NCBI GenBank assembly: GCA_963995505.1
Contig: OZ023180.1
Span: forward strand, 4,712,501-4,776,500
Direction: 5' to 3'
DNA: 64,000 bases
DNA from: Hypericum androsaemum
Taxonomy: Eukaryota > Streptophyta > Magnoliopsida > Malpighiales > Hypericaceae
The notes under the pieces are model-generated. The model worked only from the letters and a program-made list of their open reading frames with translations. It ran no database searches and was not told where the DNA came from. How positions within the stretch are numbered: position 1 is the stretch's first letter; each line of letters starts with the position of its first letter. Shown here in pieces: positions 10,160 to 22,420 of this stretch. Both the position numbers and the translations under genes were made by a program.

Positions 10160-11770
10160 TTATCTGCCTGAGTATTTCTCCAGTCATGGGCAGTAGTACG
10201 TTACCATTTCAAAAGGTATTTCAAGCAAGCACATTAAAGTATTAGTCAAGAGAGGTGATGTTGCTGATAAAGTTAGAACGTTTACAAAAAATATCGTGTA
10301 CAAAGAAGTTATTATGGTCTCTTAGGTAAATCAAAAAAGAAAATATCTTAATTAAATATGTAAAAAATCATCTTATTCATGTACAACTTAAAAAAAATTA
10401 ATAAACGAATCAAAGCCCAGGGACCAAATGCAGCCTTACAACCTTACATGTTTGAACTAAAAATTTTCTTAAATAAACTAAAATTTCGATCAACTTACAT
10501 CAATATTTAACGACTCTATTGAGAAGTAAGATTTTTTTTTCTTTTTATGAGTGTACGAATCCAAAATAAGAAAAGAGTTCATTTTTGCATGCAACTAAGC
10601 AAATGATGCTCATACAACGAACTCGGATCCCAATCGTAAAGTAAAGATCTAACAAGTATTATGTTCTATGTTAGTGTTTTGTATCTTTCTTCAATTCAAA
10701 AATTTCATTCCTCTAATTTTGGATTCTCCCGATTGTTTTTTTTTTGTGCATTTCGATATTAGTCGATACCGGAAAAAATTGTGTTTCTTCTTTTTTCATT
10801 TAGCGGGGGCTAGGATTTATCATGGAGTAATTAACTTTTGCTGGATTAGATAAAAGACGACCATGATTGGTCTTTTCCCGGAGTGTTCGAATTATTTTGG
10901 TGGCTTCTAATGTTGTACTCTACAAAGGACCCCTTGATGATGAAAAATGGAATTTAGGACAAATTTAATTTTATTGGTGTTAATTGGCCTAAAAGATAAT
11001 ATATGTGAGAAATAAACATGTGAAATATAATTGGTGTTAGGAAAAATATAATAAAATTGACAAAGTAATTATTAATTAGTTCCTATGCAAAGTAGAGGTA
11101 TCAAGTTATAAATTGAAATTTATCCAAGGGATCATTAAGAAGAGAGGTTTTTTGATGCCGAATCTACCTTGAATGTTTTTCATCCAAGAAAAAGATGTGG
11201 TGTATATCAAATTTCACGGAAAGCTTTCTTATGAAAAAACTGAAGATAGACAGGAGATGTTAGAGTTGGTTAAAACTATTTCCAAGGGAGCGTTGATAGC
11301 TTAGATTTCGATATGCATGCCATCGAACACATTTTTTTGTTTACAATTCAGCATCTCCAACAGGAGAAGGAGATACTGCCGAGGATACAAATTGAATCAC
11401 ATGAGATCAATACGGAGTACATTTTTATTAGTTGGAGGAGTCATGGCGACGTTTCTTGGAGTTATGACCTCGAGCGCCCAAGATTATCATCTTCACAAAT
11501 TCTTTTTCTTAGACACTTAATATATGTATATTGTTTTTGTTGACATTTTCTTTTCTATTTTTTTGACAATTATTTTTCTGAGTATGTATTTAATGTTCTA
11601 GCACTTAATGCTTGTATGTCGTCAGTTCTGTGGCTTCTAAGCTGAAGTTGAGATCACTGAACTTTTGGATTGGCGTATTGTATCCTTTTTTGTGAAATCT
11701 TATCTAGAATGCTTCCTACTTTCACCTACTATGAAAAGTAAAAAAAAATTATTTTAACTTACATCCATCA
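10160..11770. other. AT-rich intergenic, no gene seen
   Basis: Short frames only, without recognisable domains. No element ends found. Confidence 0.5.
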
Positions 11771-11924
11771 ATAGTTAAATCGCATAGATTTCAAAACAAT
11801 TTATTTTCTAAAGGTAATTTAATGCTCGCTCTACTAAAAAATAATGATATAATAAGAAATTGAGAACGCGAAACTAAGAAAAAATGAAATTTTTTTGTAA
11901 AATTAGAAACACCTTTTATTATAT

Positions 11925-11986
11925 ATCAGAGCCTGGAATCTGTGGGTTATCGACCCACCACGCTTCCGCTGTGCCACTCTGATTTA
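11925..11986 (-). pseudogene. Initiator tRNA-Met pseudogene (unit 1)
   Basis: The minus strand reads ATCAGAGTGGCACAGCGGAAG... then GGTGGG..AACCCACAG and ends CCAGGCTCTGAT, matching plant tRNA-iMet in the acceptor, D and anticodon arms. The anticodon loop now reads TCGATAA (GAT instead of CAT) and about 12 bases of the T arm, including the B box, are missing. It cannot fold or be transcribed as a normal tRNA. Confidence 0.75.
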
Positions 11987-12837
11987 ATGTTATTATCACT
12001 TAATACTAGTTCTAAGAAAGTAAGTTAATAATTGTTTTATTAAGGATTTGCTTATGTATTGATTTGGCTAATTCTTAGTGAATGATATTCACATGGCGCA
12101 TTCTTTGTTCAACTTATATCAATTTGAGAATATATTGTAGTATAATAACCAAATACCGTATATGCATACAAATTTAGATTGCTTCAACATGGTTAATTTA
12201 TAATACATTAATTCATGTGACAAACTTAGTATCGTAAAAATATTTTTCACCGCGTACTATACAAACTTTAATAAAAAAACATACATTCTCAATTCATAAT
12301 GTAAAACACATGATTAACATTTATGTAACAAGATTATAGTATGGTATGTACTTTTTATTAAAAAGAGTCGTGTACTGCAATATTAACCGGTAACATATAT
12401 ATAAAAAATTTATATTCACATATATCTAGGAAAAATAAATTATTTTGTAATATAAAAATTAAAAATAGCTAATAGTTAAATTGCATAGATTTCCAAACAA
12501 TTTATTTTCGAAAGATAATTTAGTGCTCGCTCTATTGAAAAATAATGACATGGTAAGAAGTTGAGAATACAAAAAGTATAATAAGAGAAAAAGATTTGTA
12601 AAATTAGAAATGGTACGTCAAGCAACAACACATAAAAGGCAATCATACATCACATATGAAGATGACACATCGAAATAGGCTCGACATTCACATCGCATAA
12701 AAGAAAATGACACACCAAACACACAACAACAGCAACGACTCGCCAGGCACAACACATCAAAAAAAAAGACGAGGATAGCATGCAAAAGTTCCTGCAACAA
12801 AATGCAAAGTTCTGAGTGAAAAAAACTTCAAAATTAT

Positions 12838-12910
12838 ATTAGAGCCAGGTTTAGATCTTAGGACCTGTGGGTTATGGGCCTACCACGCTTCCGTTGCACC
12901 ACTCTGGTTT
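12838..12910 (-). pseudogene. Initiator tRNA-Met pseudogene (unit 2)
   Basis: A nearly full-length tRNA-iMet match on the minus strand with a CAT anticodon in loop CCCATAA. Scattered changes affect the D arm (GTGCAACGG) and the T arm (AGATCTAAACC in place of the B-box consensus), and the acceptor ends no longer pair cleanly. Probably inactive, though it is the better preserved of the pair. Confidence 0.75.
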
Positions 12911-13375
12911 GGTTTAATACTAATTCTAAGAAAGTAAGTTATTAATTTTTTATTAAGAATTTGATAATGTCTTGATTTGGCTAATTCTTCTTGAACCGCA
13001 TCCATGATTCCTGCATTATACTTTGTTCAACTTGCATCAATTCAAAAATATATTGTAGTGCAATAACATATACCACATAAGCATACAAAGTTAGATCGCT
13101 TCAACATGGTTAATTTATAACACGTTAATTTGTGTGACAAACAAATTATTTCGTAGAAATATTTTTCGTACAAATTTTAATAAAAAGCAAACATTCTCAA
13201 TTCATAATGTAAAAATACACGATTAACATTTAGTTAAAAAATTTATTGGATGTATTTTTATTGGAAGAGTCGTGTACTTGCAATATTAATCGGTAACATA
13301 TATTAAAAAATCGGTCTATTCCCATATATCTAGGAAAACAAACTATTTTGTAATATAAAAATTAAAAATAGCTAA

Positions 13376-15786
13376 TAACTAATGGAAAGATAAAACAGAG
13401 TTAATAGTATAACAACTTCTATGTTTTTTTTGGAGGAATATCAATTTTTATGTCGTGAATAGTATAACAACTTTTTAAAGTTCAATAATTTAACTGTCAG
13501 CATTCGTCACATGACAGTTGATTTTTTTTAGAAAAACATGACAGTTGATTTTTAATACATCTGTAAATGAAAAAATTGAATAAAAAAGTTAGAGAAAAAT
13601 TCATAACGAGATAGGTACAAAAAATTTACCGTATTTGAGAAAATTAAAGATAGAAGTACGTCGAAATGGGGGGCCCGATTCGGTGCTAGCAACATAGGGC
13701 CTGCAACACTATGGTGCATAATGTTTTTTCAAAAAAAAATCAAAACTCTGAAGGACCATAATTTTTGACTTGTTTGGAGTTTTTGCTATAATAATATATT
13801 TTCTGAAAGGAAATTTAACGATCTATACGAAGTACGGCTTTATTTTTAAAAAATTGATGTGCCGTCGATTTTTGCAGTTAGGATTTTTTTGCCATTGGGA
13901 TGATATTCCTTTCAAATTTTTGTACCATCGAGATATTTTTGTCGTTGGGGCATTTGTACCATTAGAGGGCCAATTATCATATTCATATTTTTGGACCCCC
14001 AGCAGCACTGAATCTGGCCCGGTCAAAATGGTAACGTCAATGGATGGGCAATGTTATCAACAAGAAATTAAATAGGATTTTTTTGGGGAAGAATTTATGG
14101 ATTTTAATTACATGTTATCCAAATAATAAAGTTAGATTTTGGATTGTACCTGGCGTCAATTTTTTAAGTTAAATTGACATGAAAATTGTAAGAATTTAAC
14201 TAATTAATAGCTTAATAAATCTCAAATTTGAGTTTTTTTAAATACAATACAGTATTAAATAATTATTGTAAAAGATCTAATACAATTTAGATACTAGATA
14301 ATTTTAGAAAAAGATCCTTCAGCCACACTCCAAACAGTTAAAAAGGTAGTTGGCACTTAGGAAGATGTTTCATATCTCCAACGTCGGGCCACTATATCCT
14401 CTTCTAGTCGGCGTAAAAGACACTTAGTTAAGCTATGAAATATCCCTTTACACTAAAAAGAAATAAAAAGAAATTGATAGCGGCCAAACGAAACCAAAAA
14501 ATAGAGAGACAAACATAATATGTTGGAATATATATAAAAACAAAAAATTAATATCAATAAGTTTCCGTCATATAAAGTTTATTGGTTTAACGTTTGTACT
14601 ACTCCAAATTCAATCAGCAAAGAAACAATTTTTGTGAAAATAAACTAGAAAAGTAAGCTACAAAATCAATCCATTATGATATGATGTAAAAAAAATCTGC
14701 TAACATGTCGGCTATTTTGGTTTGAGGCAAGACATAACAAAATTGGTGAAGATGATTAATTCGTTTTGAGTCAAACTCTAAGTATGAACTTATCCAAATG
14801 TAAATGATCTGATTGGCTGTTAGCACGTAAGAGTGTTTAAAAATTGATTTACCTAGCTAACTTCTGGTGCTCTCTGAGTGATTAGCACTTCTAATTTTTT
14901 CTATCACATTTTTTAAATTTGCATATGAAGAGATGTGACATATATTTAAGGACATGACAGCTTGCTGCAAGGGTGCTATAGTTTTATTTAAGGATAGAGT
15001 TCAACGGGCGGTTAATCATATGTAATTGGTGCAAGAAATCTAAAAAAAGTATACTAAAGTGGTCTAAACAAGCTCCAATTTTGGTGAGATTTGTTACAGT
15101 TGAATTCAAAAGTTGAGAATATAATCGCAGTATAATTCAATAGAAAAATTCTACTATCTTTTATAATCTGACATAAATTGAATTTGGATCAGTCTGTTTA
15201 ACGAATATTTAGATAAATTATAACTTCAAAAAAAATCTACACAAGACTTGTAACTCAATGTTTTAATTTATTTAAAAAGTTGTAGCATTGTATAATTTAT
15301 TTAAAAGAATATACCCAAAATATAACGGCAGGGGAAATCTAAAAGGTTTTCCTGCCAGGCTACTAGTTTGGGATTTTGCAAATCACAAGAATTCTGCGAG
15401 CTCGGACTAACCAAGATTTGCTACAGAGGAGCTTTTCCTCCGTTTAAAAAGTAGGGCGGTTGTTTTACTTAAAAAAATACAAATTTTAATAATATAAAAT
15501 CAGAATAAAATACTTTTAAAAAATTGTATTTTGTTTTTAGAAACATCCATGATCACCGGTAAAGGATATCAGGGTGTATTTAAAAAGGTGCATCTCAATA
15601 CAAAAAGACCCGCCGTAAGAAAAAAACTTAAATTTGGTCAAAACTATATGATATCTGAATATTTTTAGACAAATTAATCTAAGCAGTAACGTAACTATTT
15701 AGAATCAACTTCCATTTTTACTACAACGTGAACTCAAATTTTCCATTATCGAGTTCAAAATTTGATTAGCAATATTTAATCTATCT
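13376..15786. other. AT-rich intergenic, no gene seen
   Basis: Scattered short frames, none with a recognised motif. No defined transposon ends. Confidence 0.5.
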
Positions 15787-15791
15787 GAATT

Positions 15792-16080
15792 TGTTATGAA
15801 TTTAGCAATTAGAGAACAAAACGCGCAAAGAACACGGACACAAGAGATAACGCGGTTCGGCTTAGTGCCTACGTCCACGATGAGAAAGGAAAAATTTTAT
15901 TGATGGATCCGAGTCACAAAGCTATACAAAACCTTAGGGTAACATGCCTTTATATAGAGGCAAACCCTTGTACATCAAGTAAGCTATCTAGGTCAAATTA
16001 GGAGTCCAAAACCTAGTCCGAATAGAATAGGAGACAAGTCCACAAATTATTTCCTCTTTAATTTCTCGACATCTCTAACA
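15792..16080 (-). mobile_element. Copia-type solo LTR, 289 bp, with 5-bp TSD
   Basis: The LTR starts TGTTA and ends TAACA, and is flanked by the perfect direct repeat GAATT (15787-15791 and 16081-16085). On the minus strand it holds a TATA element (CTCTATATAAAGGC), a downstream AATAAAA and the block GTGGACGTAGGC..AAGCCGAACC..GTT that recurs at the 3' end of many plant copia LTRs. No internal domain or second LTR is present, so it is a solo LTR left by recombination. Confidence 0.85.
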
Positions 16081-16085
16081 GAATT

Positions 16086-17700
16086 AATAGAGCATATGAT
16101 AAGATTAAGCTTTTTTGGGTAGCTGCTTCACATGCATCTCATCTCGACAATGAATTTTCTTGTTTCAATATTTGCTGGCACTTTAAAATTCCATAAGACA
16201 TCATGTGGTGCAGAAATTGCCCCTCCGTGCAAAGGGAGACATCCAATTTTTTTTAGAAAAAAAGCTACGCGCAAATGGACCACATTGTTTCCCCCTCTAG
16301 GTCTCTTGCTTATCCTCACATGTTCGCGCTATCCACTTTGCGTTGATCATCAACCATTGGATCAACATCGCGTGTTGTCCATGATACCAACCGCAAAATC
16401 TTTTAACAATTGAATCAACTCTCGATTTTACATCCGAAAAAATATAAATTTGGGTTCTGTACGATTTGTTGCATCGCATTCGTATCCATAGACCCAACTT
16501 TTACTCGGGCGATTCTAATATATATAAAGATGTGGGGACCAGATAAATTGTGGTACTGAGAGAACAATAAAACTCTTATCTTAGATCACACAGGGGTCTG
16601 GTCTCTCTGGCTTGGAGACAATTACCTGGTTTCCATCGAAAATCATATGTTCCGACATGGAGATTCCTGATTAGTTGTCTTATGCCACACGAGGACAAAG
16701 GAGAGATTAATATTGATTAATCTAAGTTTAAGTCAGACTAGACTTTTAAAATGTGACAAAAAAATTTAATGCATTATAAAAAATTCGAACTCATAATTTT
16801 AATTAAGTTATAATAGATAATTGTTGATCTGCAATTTAAAATCGTTGGCGTACGTCGATTTTAAGCGGATAGCCGCGTAATAAAAATATGCATTTAAATT
16901 TAATCATATTCATGGGGTTTATATTGCGCCATATTCCCCGTCAGCAACTCGATTATTTTGTCGAGTGATGATGTTTCTGAGTGTATTTTTTTTGTTTGAT
17001 TTGGAAATAAATTAGTGGATCAAGAGTGGAACGGCAAGGACAAATAAAGTGGCCCCTGCCCTACAAACGACAAAAATATCATAAAACGGCCCTAAATCGA
17101 CTTAACCCAAAAAAGAGAATGGCCCAAGACCTTATCCGCTTCTATTTTAATTTGACCAAGTAGAATAAAATTTAAGTATAATGATAATTTATCTAAACTG
17201 ATAAAAGTTCATGTCTCGAGTAGAGATCAGTTTTAAAATTTAATAATCTTCTATCGTAATAATTAATATTTTTTAAAGAAAATTTTAGTGTTAAATTTCG
17301 GCCCCAATTTTTCCATAAAATAATATTTTTAATAAATACATACATTTTTACACTTTACGGATTCAGAAAATATTTTAAAATAATAGTTTGTCCTAGACTT
17401 GCTTGTTTGATATATTTATATCACCATTTGTCTTCTCAAGTCTTCAAATGATCCTTGTGATCGCCATATTGTTGTAAGAAAATATTTCAATTAAGTGTAG
17501 CATATGAATAACGCTATAAGTCGAGATTTTAGGTAACTTGAATATAGACAAAGTAATTTTTTGTATTTGCATAGTTATTGTTCAAAAACTCAAATTTAAT
17601 ATTTTTGGAGAAAAAAAATATAAACTTCTTTAAAGTGATATTTTTATCTAGTTCTAACGATATCACTTTAAAATATTTTATTATATAGTTTATCCAACCT
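16086..17700. other. AT-rich intergenic, no gene seen
   Basis: No coding frame with recognised motifs. Segments near 16720-16860 and 17160-17260 resemble phrases that recur at 37600 and 54850, suggesting a dispersed repeat, but I could not define its ends. Confidence 0.4.
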
Positions 17701-17721
17701 TCCCTAAAAAAAAGGGAAAGC

Positions 17722-17803
17722 TGGGCCGGCCGTAAAACCTAAACGTTCTGTGGGCCCAATTTCATATCAATTTCAAGCCCAAATCTGACGTATGCAAGGC
17801 CCA
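17722..17803 (+). promoter_or_regulatory. Site II (TGGGCC/GGCCCA) motifs upstream of VPS11
   Basis: TGGGCC at 17722 and 17751 and GGCCCA at 17798 lie within 280 bases of the VPS11 start. This is the usual signature of plant housekeeping promoters bound by TCP factors. Confidence 0.55.
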
Positions 17804-17997
17804 AAAGGGAGATCTAACAGTCACCGAGTCGACGTCGTATCGCTCGTTCCCCGATCGAGCACGCTTCTTCTTCTAACCGCCTTCCGGAGGAAAAAGAGAG
17901 AGACGCACGCGCACTCTCGAAGAAACGACGCCGGTTTTGCTGGATCCACGCATCATCATCCTGGACGAGGACGAGACGGAGGAGGAATCGGGGGAGA

Positions 17998-20900
17998 ATG
18001 TACCAGTGGAGGAAGTTCGAGTTCTTCGAGGAGAAATACGGGGAAAGAGCCGGATCCCGGAGGAGATCACGGGGAAGATCGCGGGATGCTCGAGCGGGAG
18101 GGGGAAGGTGGTGATCGGATGCGACGACGGCACCGTTTCCGTCCTCGATCGCGGCCTCAAGTTCAACTTCACCTTCAACGCCCACTCCTCCTCCGTCTTC
18201 TTCCTCCAGCACCTCAAGGTTCAATTTCTCTTCCCTTTTTTTCTTTCCTTTTTTGATTTATTAATTTGTTTTCTTTTTTTTTTGTGAACAGCAAAGGAAC
18301 TTCCTGGTGACGGTTGGGGAGGAGGAGCAGGTGGCGCCGCTGGTGTCCGCCACGTGTCTCAAGGTCTTCGACCTCGACAAGACGCAGCAGTCGGAGGGGA
18401 CTAGCTCTTCGTCTTGCCCTGACTGTATCGGTATTCTCCGTGTCTTCACCAACCAGTTCCCTCCTGCTAAGGTTTGGCCTCGATGCACATTCCGCAAATT
18501 TTCGTTGCTCTACGCGTCGTTTTGGTACTCTTGTTCGTTATCTGTTGGTTAAGCACGCATGGTGTTCGAACGCAGATTACATCTTTTCTAGTGTTTGAGG
18601 AAGCTCCTCCGATATTGGTTATAGCCATTGGTTTAGAGGATGGGAGCATTTACTGCATCAAAGGAGATATTGCGAGGGAACGTATCACACGGTTCAGACT
18701 CCAGGTGGAGAATGTGTCGGGGACTCCCGGTTCTTCTTCCATTACGGGTCTTGGTTTTAGAGTGGACGGCCCAGCCCTTCAATTGTTTGCGGTTACGCCT
18801 GATTCAGTGAGTCTGTTTAGTCTGAACCATCAACCACCCCGGCGTCAAACACTCGATAATATTGGTTCTGGAATTAACAGTGTTACAATGAGTGACCGTT
18901 CTGTAAGTGTTGGAGCCTTAGCTTCTTTTCTTTTCCTTCTCCTTTTTTCCTTGGTTAGTGTTGGTTAATGTTTTTTCCCTCTTGCACAGGAGTTGATAAT
19001 TGGTCGACCTGAAGCTGTGTACTTCTATGAAATTGATGGGCGCGGTCCTTGCTGGGCTTTCGAGGGAGAGAAAAAGTTCCTAGGGTGGTTCCGTGGCTAT
19101 CTTTTATCTGTTATTTCTGATCAAAGAAGTGGGAAAGATACATTCAATGTTTATGATTTGAAGAATCGTTTGATTGCCCACAGTCTCATGGTTAAAGAGG
19201 TTTCTCACATGCTCTGTGAATGGGGAAACATTATACTTATAATGAATGACAAATCAGTTCTGTGTGTTGGAGAGAAAGACATGGAAAGCAAGTTGGATAT
19301 GCTATTTAAGAAGAATCTTTATACTGTGGCTATTAATTTGGTTCAAAGTCAGCAAGCTGATGCAGCCGCTACAGCAGAAGTACTGCGGAAGTATGGTGAT
19401 CATCTTTATAGCAAGCAAGACTATGATGAGGCAATGGCGCAGTACATTCACACTATTGGTCATCTTGAACCTTCATATGTGATACAAAAGTTTTTGGATG
19501 CACAAAGAATTTACAACCTTACAAACTACCTTGAGAAGTTACACGAGAATGGCCTTGCTTCCAAAGATCATACAACTCTTCTCTTGAATTGCTACACCAA
19601 GTTGAAAGATGTTGAAAAGCTAAATGTATTTATTAAAAGCGAAGATGGTGCAGGGGAACATAAATTTGATGTGGAGACTGCAATAAGGGTCTGCCGTTCT
19701 GCCAATTACCATGAGCATGCTATGTATGTTGCAAAGAAGGCTGGTAGACATGAATGGTACTTGAAGATCTTGCTTGAAGACCTAGGCAGCTATGATGAAG
19801 CCTTGTTTTATATTTCTAGCCTGGAACCAAGTCAAGCAGGAGTGACAGTGAAAGAATATGGTAAAATTCTTATTGAGCACAAGCCTGTTGAGACAATTGA
19901 GATTCTCATGAAGCTTTGCACCGATGATGGAGATCCTGCAAAAAGAAGATCTTCGAGCAGCGGATATTTATCCATGCTGCCATCTCCCGTTGACTTTCTC
20001 AACATTTTCATCCATCATCCGCAATCCCTAATGGACTTTCTTGAAAAATACACTATTAAGGTGAAGGATTCTCCTGCCCAAGTTGAAATTCACAATACAC
20101 TTTTAGAGTTGTACCTATCCGACGACTTGAACTTCCCATCACTTTCTCAAATTAGCAATGGGGTCGACCTTTTGGCTAGCGGAAAATCAGGAACACCTTT
20201 GATGCCAAAAGCAGGATACAGCAGCTCACTAGTCACTGACTTAATGGATCCAGTTAAGGGAAGAGATCGCATGGAAAGGCGTAAGAAGGGGTTGGGCTTG
20301 CTTAAGACTGCCTGGCCGTCTGACTTGGAGCATCCTCTTTATGATGTCGATCTTGCTATAATTCTCTGTGAGATGAATGCTTTTAAGGAAGGACTATTGT
20401 ACCTGTATGAGAAGATGAAACTTTACAAGGAAGTTATTGCTTGCTACATGCAAGAACATGACCACGAGGGATTGATTGCATGCTGCAGAAGGCTGGGAGA
20501 TTCTGGTAGAGGAGGTGATCCATCCCTTTGGGCTGATTTACTTAAGTACTTTGGTGAACTCGGGGAAGATTGCTCCAAAGAAGTGAAGGAAGTTCTGACA
20601 TATATAGAGAGGGATGACATATTGCCTCCTATTATAGTTCTACAGACCCTGTCCCGGAATCCATGCCTCACACTCTCAGTCATTAAGGATTACATCGCTA
20701 GAAAGCTTGAACAGGAGTCAAAGCTAATCGAAGAGGATCGGCGAGCTATTGACAAGTATCAGGTTGGTGTCTTTCTCTGCTATTCCTTTCACATGTTTGT
20801 TCATAAATCCACGATGACCTTGTAGACAGAATAAATAAAACGTTTGCTGCTATAAACAGATTAGCGATCTCATCCCATAGCACTTCCGACAAATTTTCTA

Positions 20901-21680
20901 TTAAGAATTTAGGGAAACATGGTCATAAATCCACGATGACCTTGTAGACAGAATAAATAAAACGTTTGCTGCTATAAACAGATTAGCGATCTCATGATTC
21001 TCATCCCATAGCACTTCCGACAAATTTTCTATTTAGAATTTAGGGAAACATGGTCTTGGAAGGGATGTCGATATTTTGAATAACTATTTGCTATTTCGTA
21101 CACTGTTCAAGAGATATATACTCTTCTGAAGTCTGTTTCTATTCTGTTAACTTTCATGGCAATCCATGAAATGAAGTTTTCCGTCTCCTTTTGATGTTGT
21201 GTGGTACATTAGTAAGATCCTCAGTTGTAGTGTCTTGGCATATGGAAACCATGACGAAACAATTGATAGTTATGGAATCTCTTGACTATGCAGGAAGATA
21301 CCCTGACGATGAGAAAAGAAATTCAGGATCTTAGGACCAACGCAAGGATCTTTCAGCTCAGCAAGTGTACGGCATGCACCTTTACCCTTGATCTTCCTGC
21401 GGTGCATTTTATGTGCATGCACTCTTTCCATCAGCGTTGTCTTGGTGATAATGAAAAGGAATGCCCTGAGTGTGCTCCGGAGTACAATTCTGTGCTGGAT
21501 ATGAAGAGAAACCTGGAACAGAATTCCAAAGATCAAAATCGGTTCTTTCAGCAGGTTAAGAGTTCAAAAGATGGCTTTTCAGTTATTGCCCAATATTTTG
21601 GGAAAGGGATCATTAGCAAAACAATTAGCGGGTCTACAGACACCATTAGATCCGGTGGCACTTCAGACATTGGATTCTGA
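17998..21680 (+). CDS. VPS11: Vacuolar protein sorting-associated protein 11 (HOPS/CORVET core)
   Basis: Core subunit of the HOPS and CORVET tethering complexes that drive fusion at late endosomes and the vacuole. Five exons (17998-18218, 18292-18471, 18576-18902, 18990-20762, 21294-21680) encode an N-terminal beta-propeller, an alpha-solenoid and a C-terminal RING-H2 (C859, C862, C875, H877, H880, C883, C891, C894 in a corrected 962-residue numbering; Arabidopsis VPS11 is about 930). Similarity to plant VPS11 is high throughout. The start is ATG 17998 (MYQWRKFEFFEEK). The frame breaks in exon 1: after GAGAAATAC a run of four G (18040-18043) is one base short of the frame that continues as RIPEEITGKI. 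Exon lengths sum to 2888, so one base is missing. All other junctions are in frame. The alternative upstream frame has no ATG. Confidence 0.93.
20801..21053 (+). repeat. Tandem duplication inside VPS11 intron 4
   Basis: Copy 1 (20801-20922) and copy 2 (20923-21053) begin TCATAAATCCACGATGACC and end GGGAAACATGG. They differ by a 9-base insertion in copy 2 near 20996 and a single base near 21034. The near-identity implies a recent event. It does not touch splice sites. Confidence 0.9.
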
Positions 21681-22420
21681 GTTCATGGGAAGTTTTCCTT
21701 CGACTTTATACAGTTTCTGTGATTTCTTCGTGCCTTGCATAGATGTTGCTGGCTAGGGAAGATGTTACAGTCACAATCTCAATGATACTCTGACTTGAGC
21801 TTTGTTCGTGGATTGAGCATGCGGTGTCGGTTAAAGGACCAAGCCAATTTCAATGTGAAGGCAGAATATAATTGAAGACGCTGCTGTTTATGGCGTGATC
21901 GTTTTCCTCGTATCTTGGAGACAAGATAACGTCTGAGAGTTCTGCAGAGATTGAAGATCCCCGAGGTTTTCCCTTTGAAGTATATGGTACTGATTCTTTT
22001 TTTGCTGTGCGTGCTAGAAACTATGAGAATTCAGTTCCGCTTTCCTCCATACTCGACACAGCCCGGAACTTGCGTTTCTGCTCTGTTCTTTCGTGCATCT
22101 CGGGTTCAACCTTCCCTCGGCTTTTCAATGCTCGTAACTCATCTCCAGTCACTTTGAAGGCATTGAGAAAGCTGCTGCTAACTTGAAGTGAATGGGCAAA
22201 GAGATCACTGATTAAAGAAAGCTACATGCGTTACATGTAGGAGCAAAAGGCAAAGTGATTTGCTAGCTTACCTACTTATAATCATTGTGCATAAACAGCA
22301 AGGGTAGGGTTTTGTTCATCTACCATATAACCTACTCTTTTGTAGTTGTTGTTTGTTTGTTTGTATCCATTTGTGAGAATCTAACCTAAATATGAAGTAA
22401 TATGAACAATGAAAATAAAA
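21681..22420 (+). other. 3' UTR and flank of VPS11
   Basis: Non-coding sequence of gene-like composition following the stop, ending near an A-rich run at 22417. The poly(A) site is not defined. Confidence 0.4.

Larger units (their letters stand above)
11771..13375. repeat. Diverged tandem duplication (units about 0.70 and 0.90 kb)
   Basis: Unit 1 (11771-12471) and unit 2 (12472-13375) begin with ATAGTTAAATYGCATAGATTT and end with TAATATAAAAATTAAAAATAGCTA. They align along their whole length, including a tRNA-like segment in each and shared blocks such as CTTCAACATGGTTAATTTATAA. Unit 2 carries about 215 extra bases (roughly 12613-12830), gained there or lost from unit 1. Confidence 0.8.

Noticed and set aside
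11925..12910. Functional tRNA genes
   Set aside because: Both tRNA-iMet matches carry changes or deletions in the T arm/B box, and one has an altered anticodon loop; they sit in a decayed duplication.
17792..18256. 154-residue and 136-residue frames over VPS11 exon 1
   Set aside because: Shadow frames of GC-rich exon 1; the conserved VPS11 sequence is in the other two frames around the apparent frameshift.
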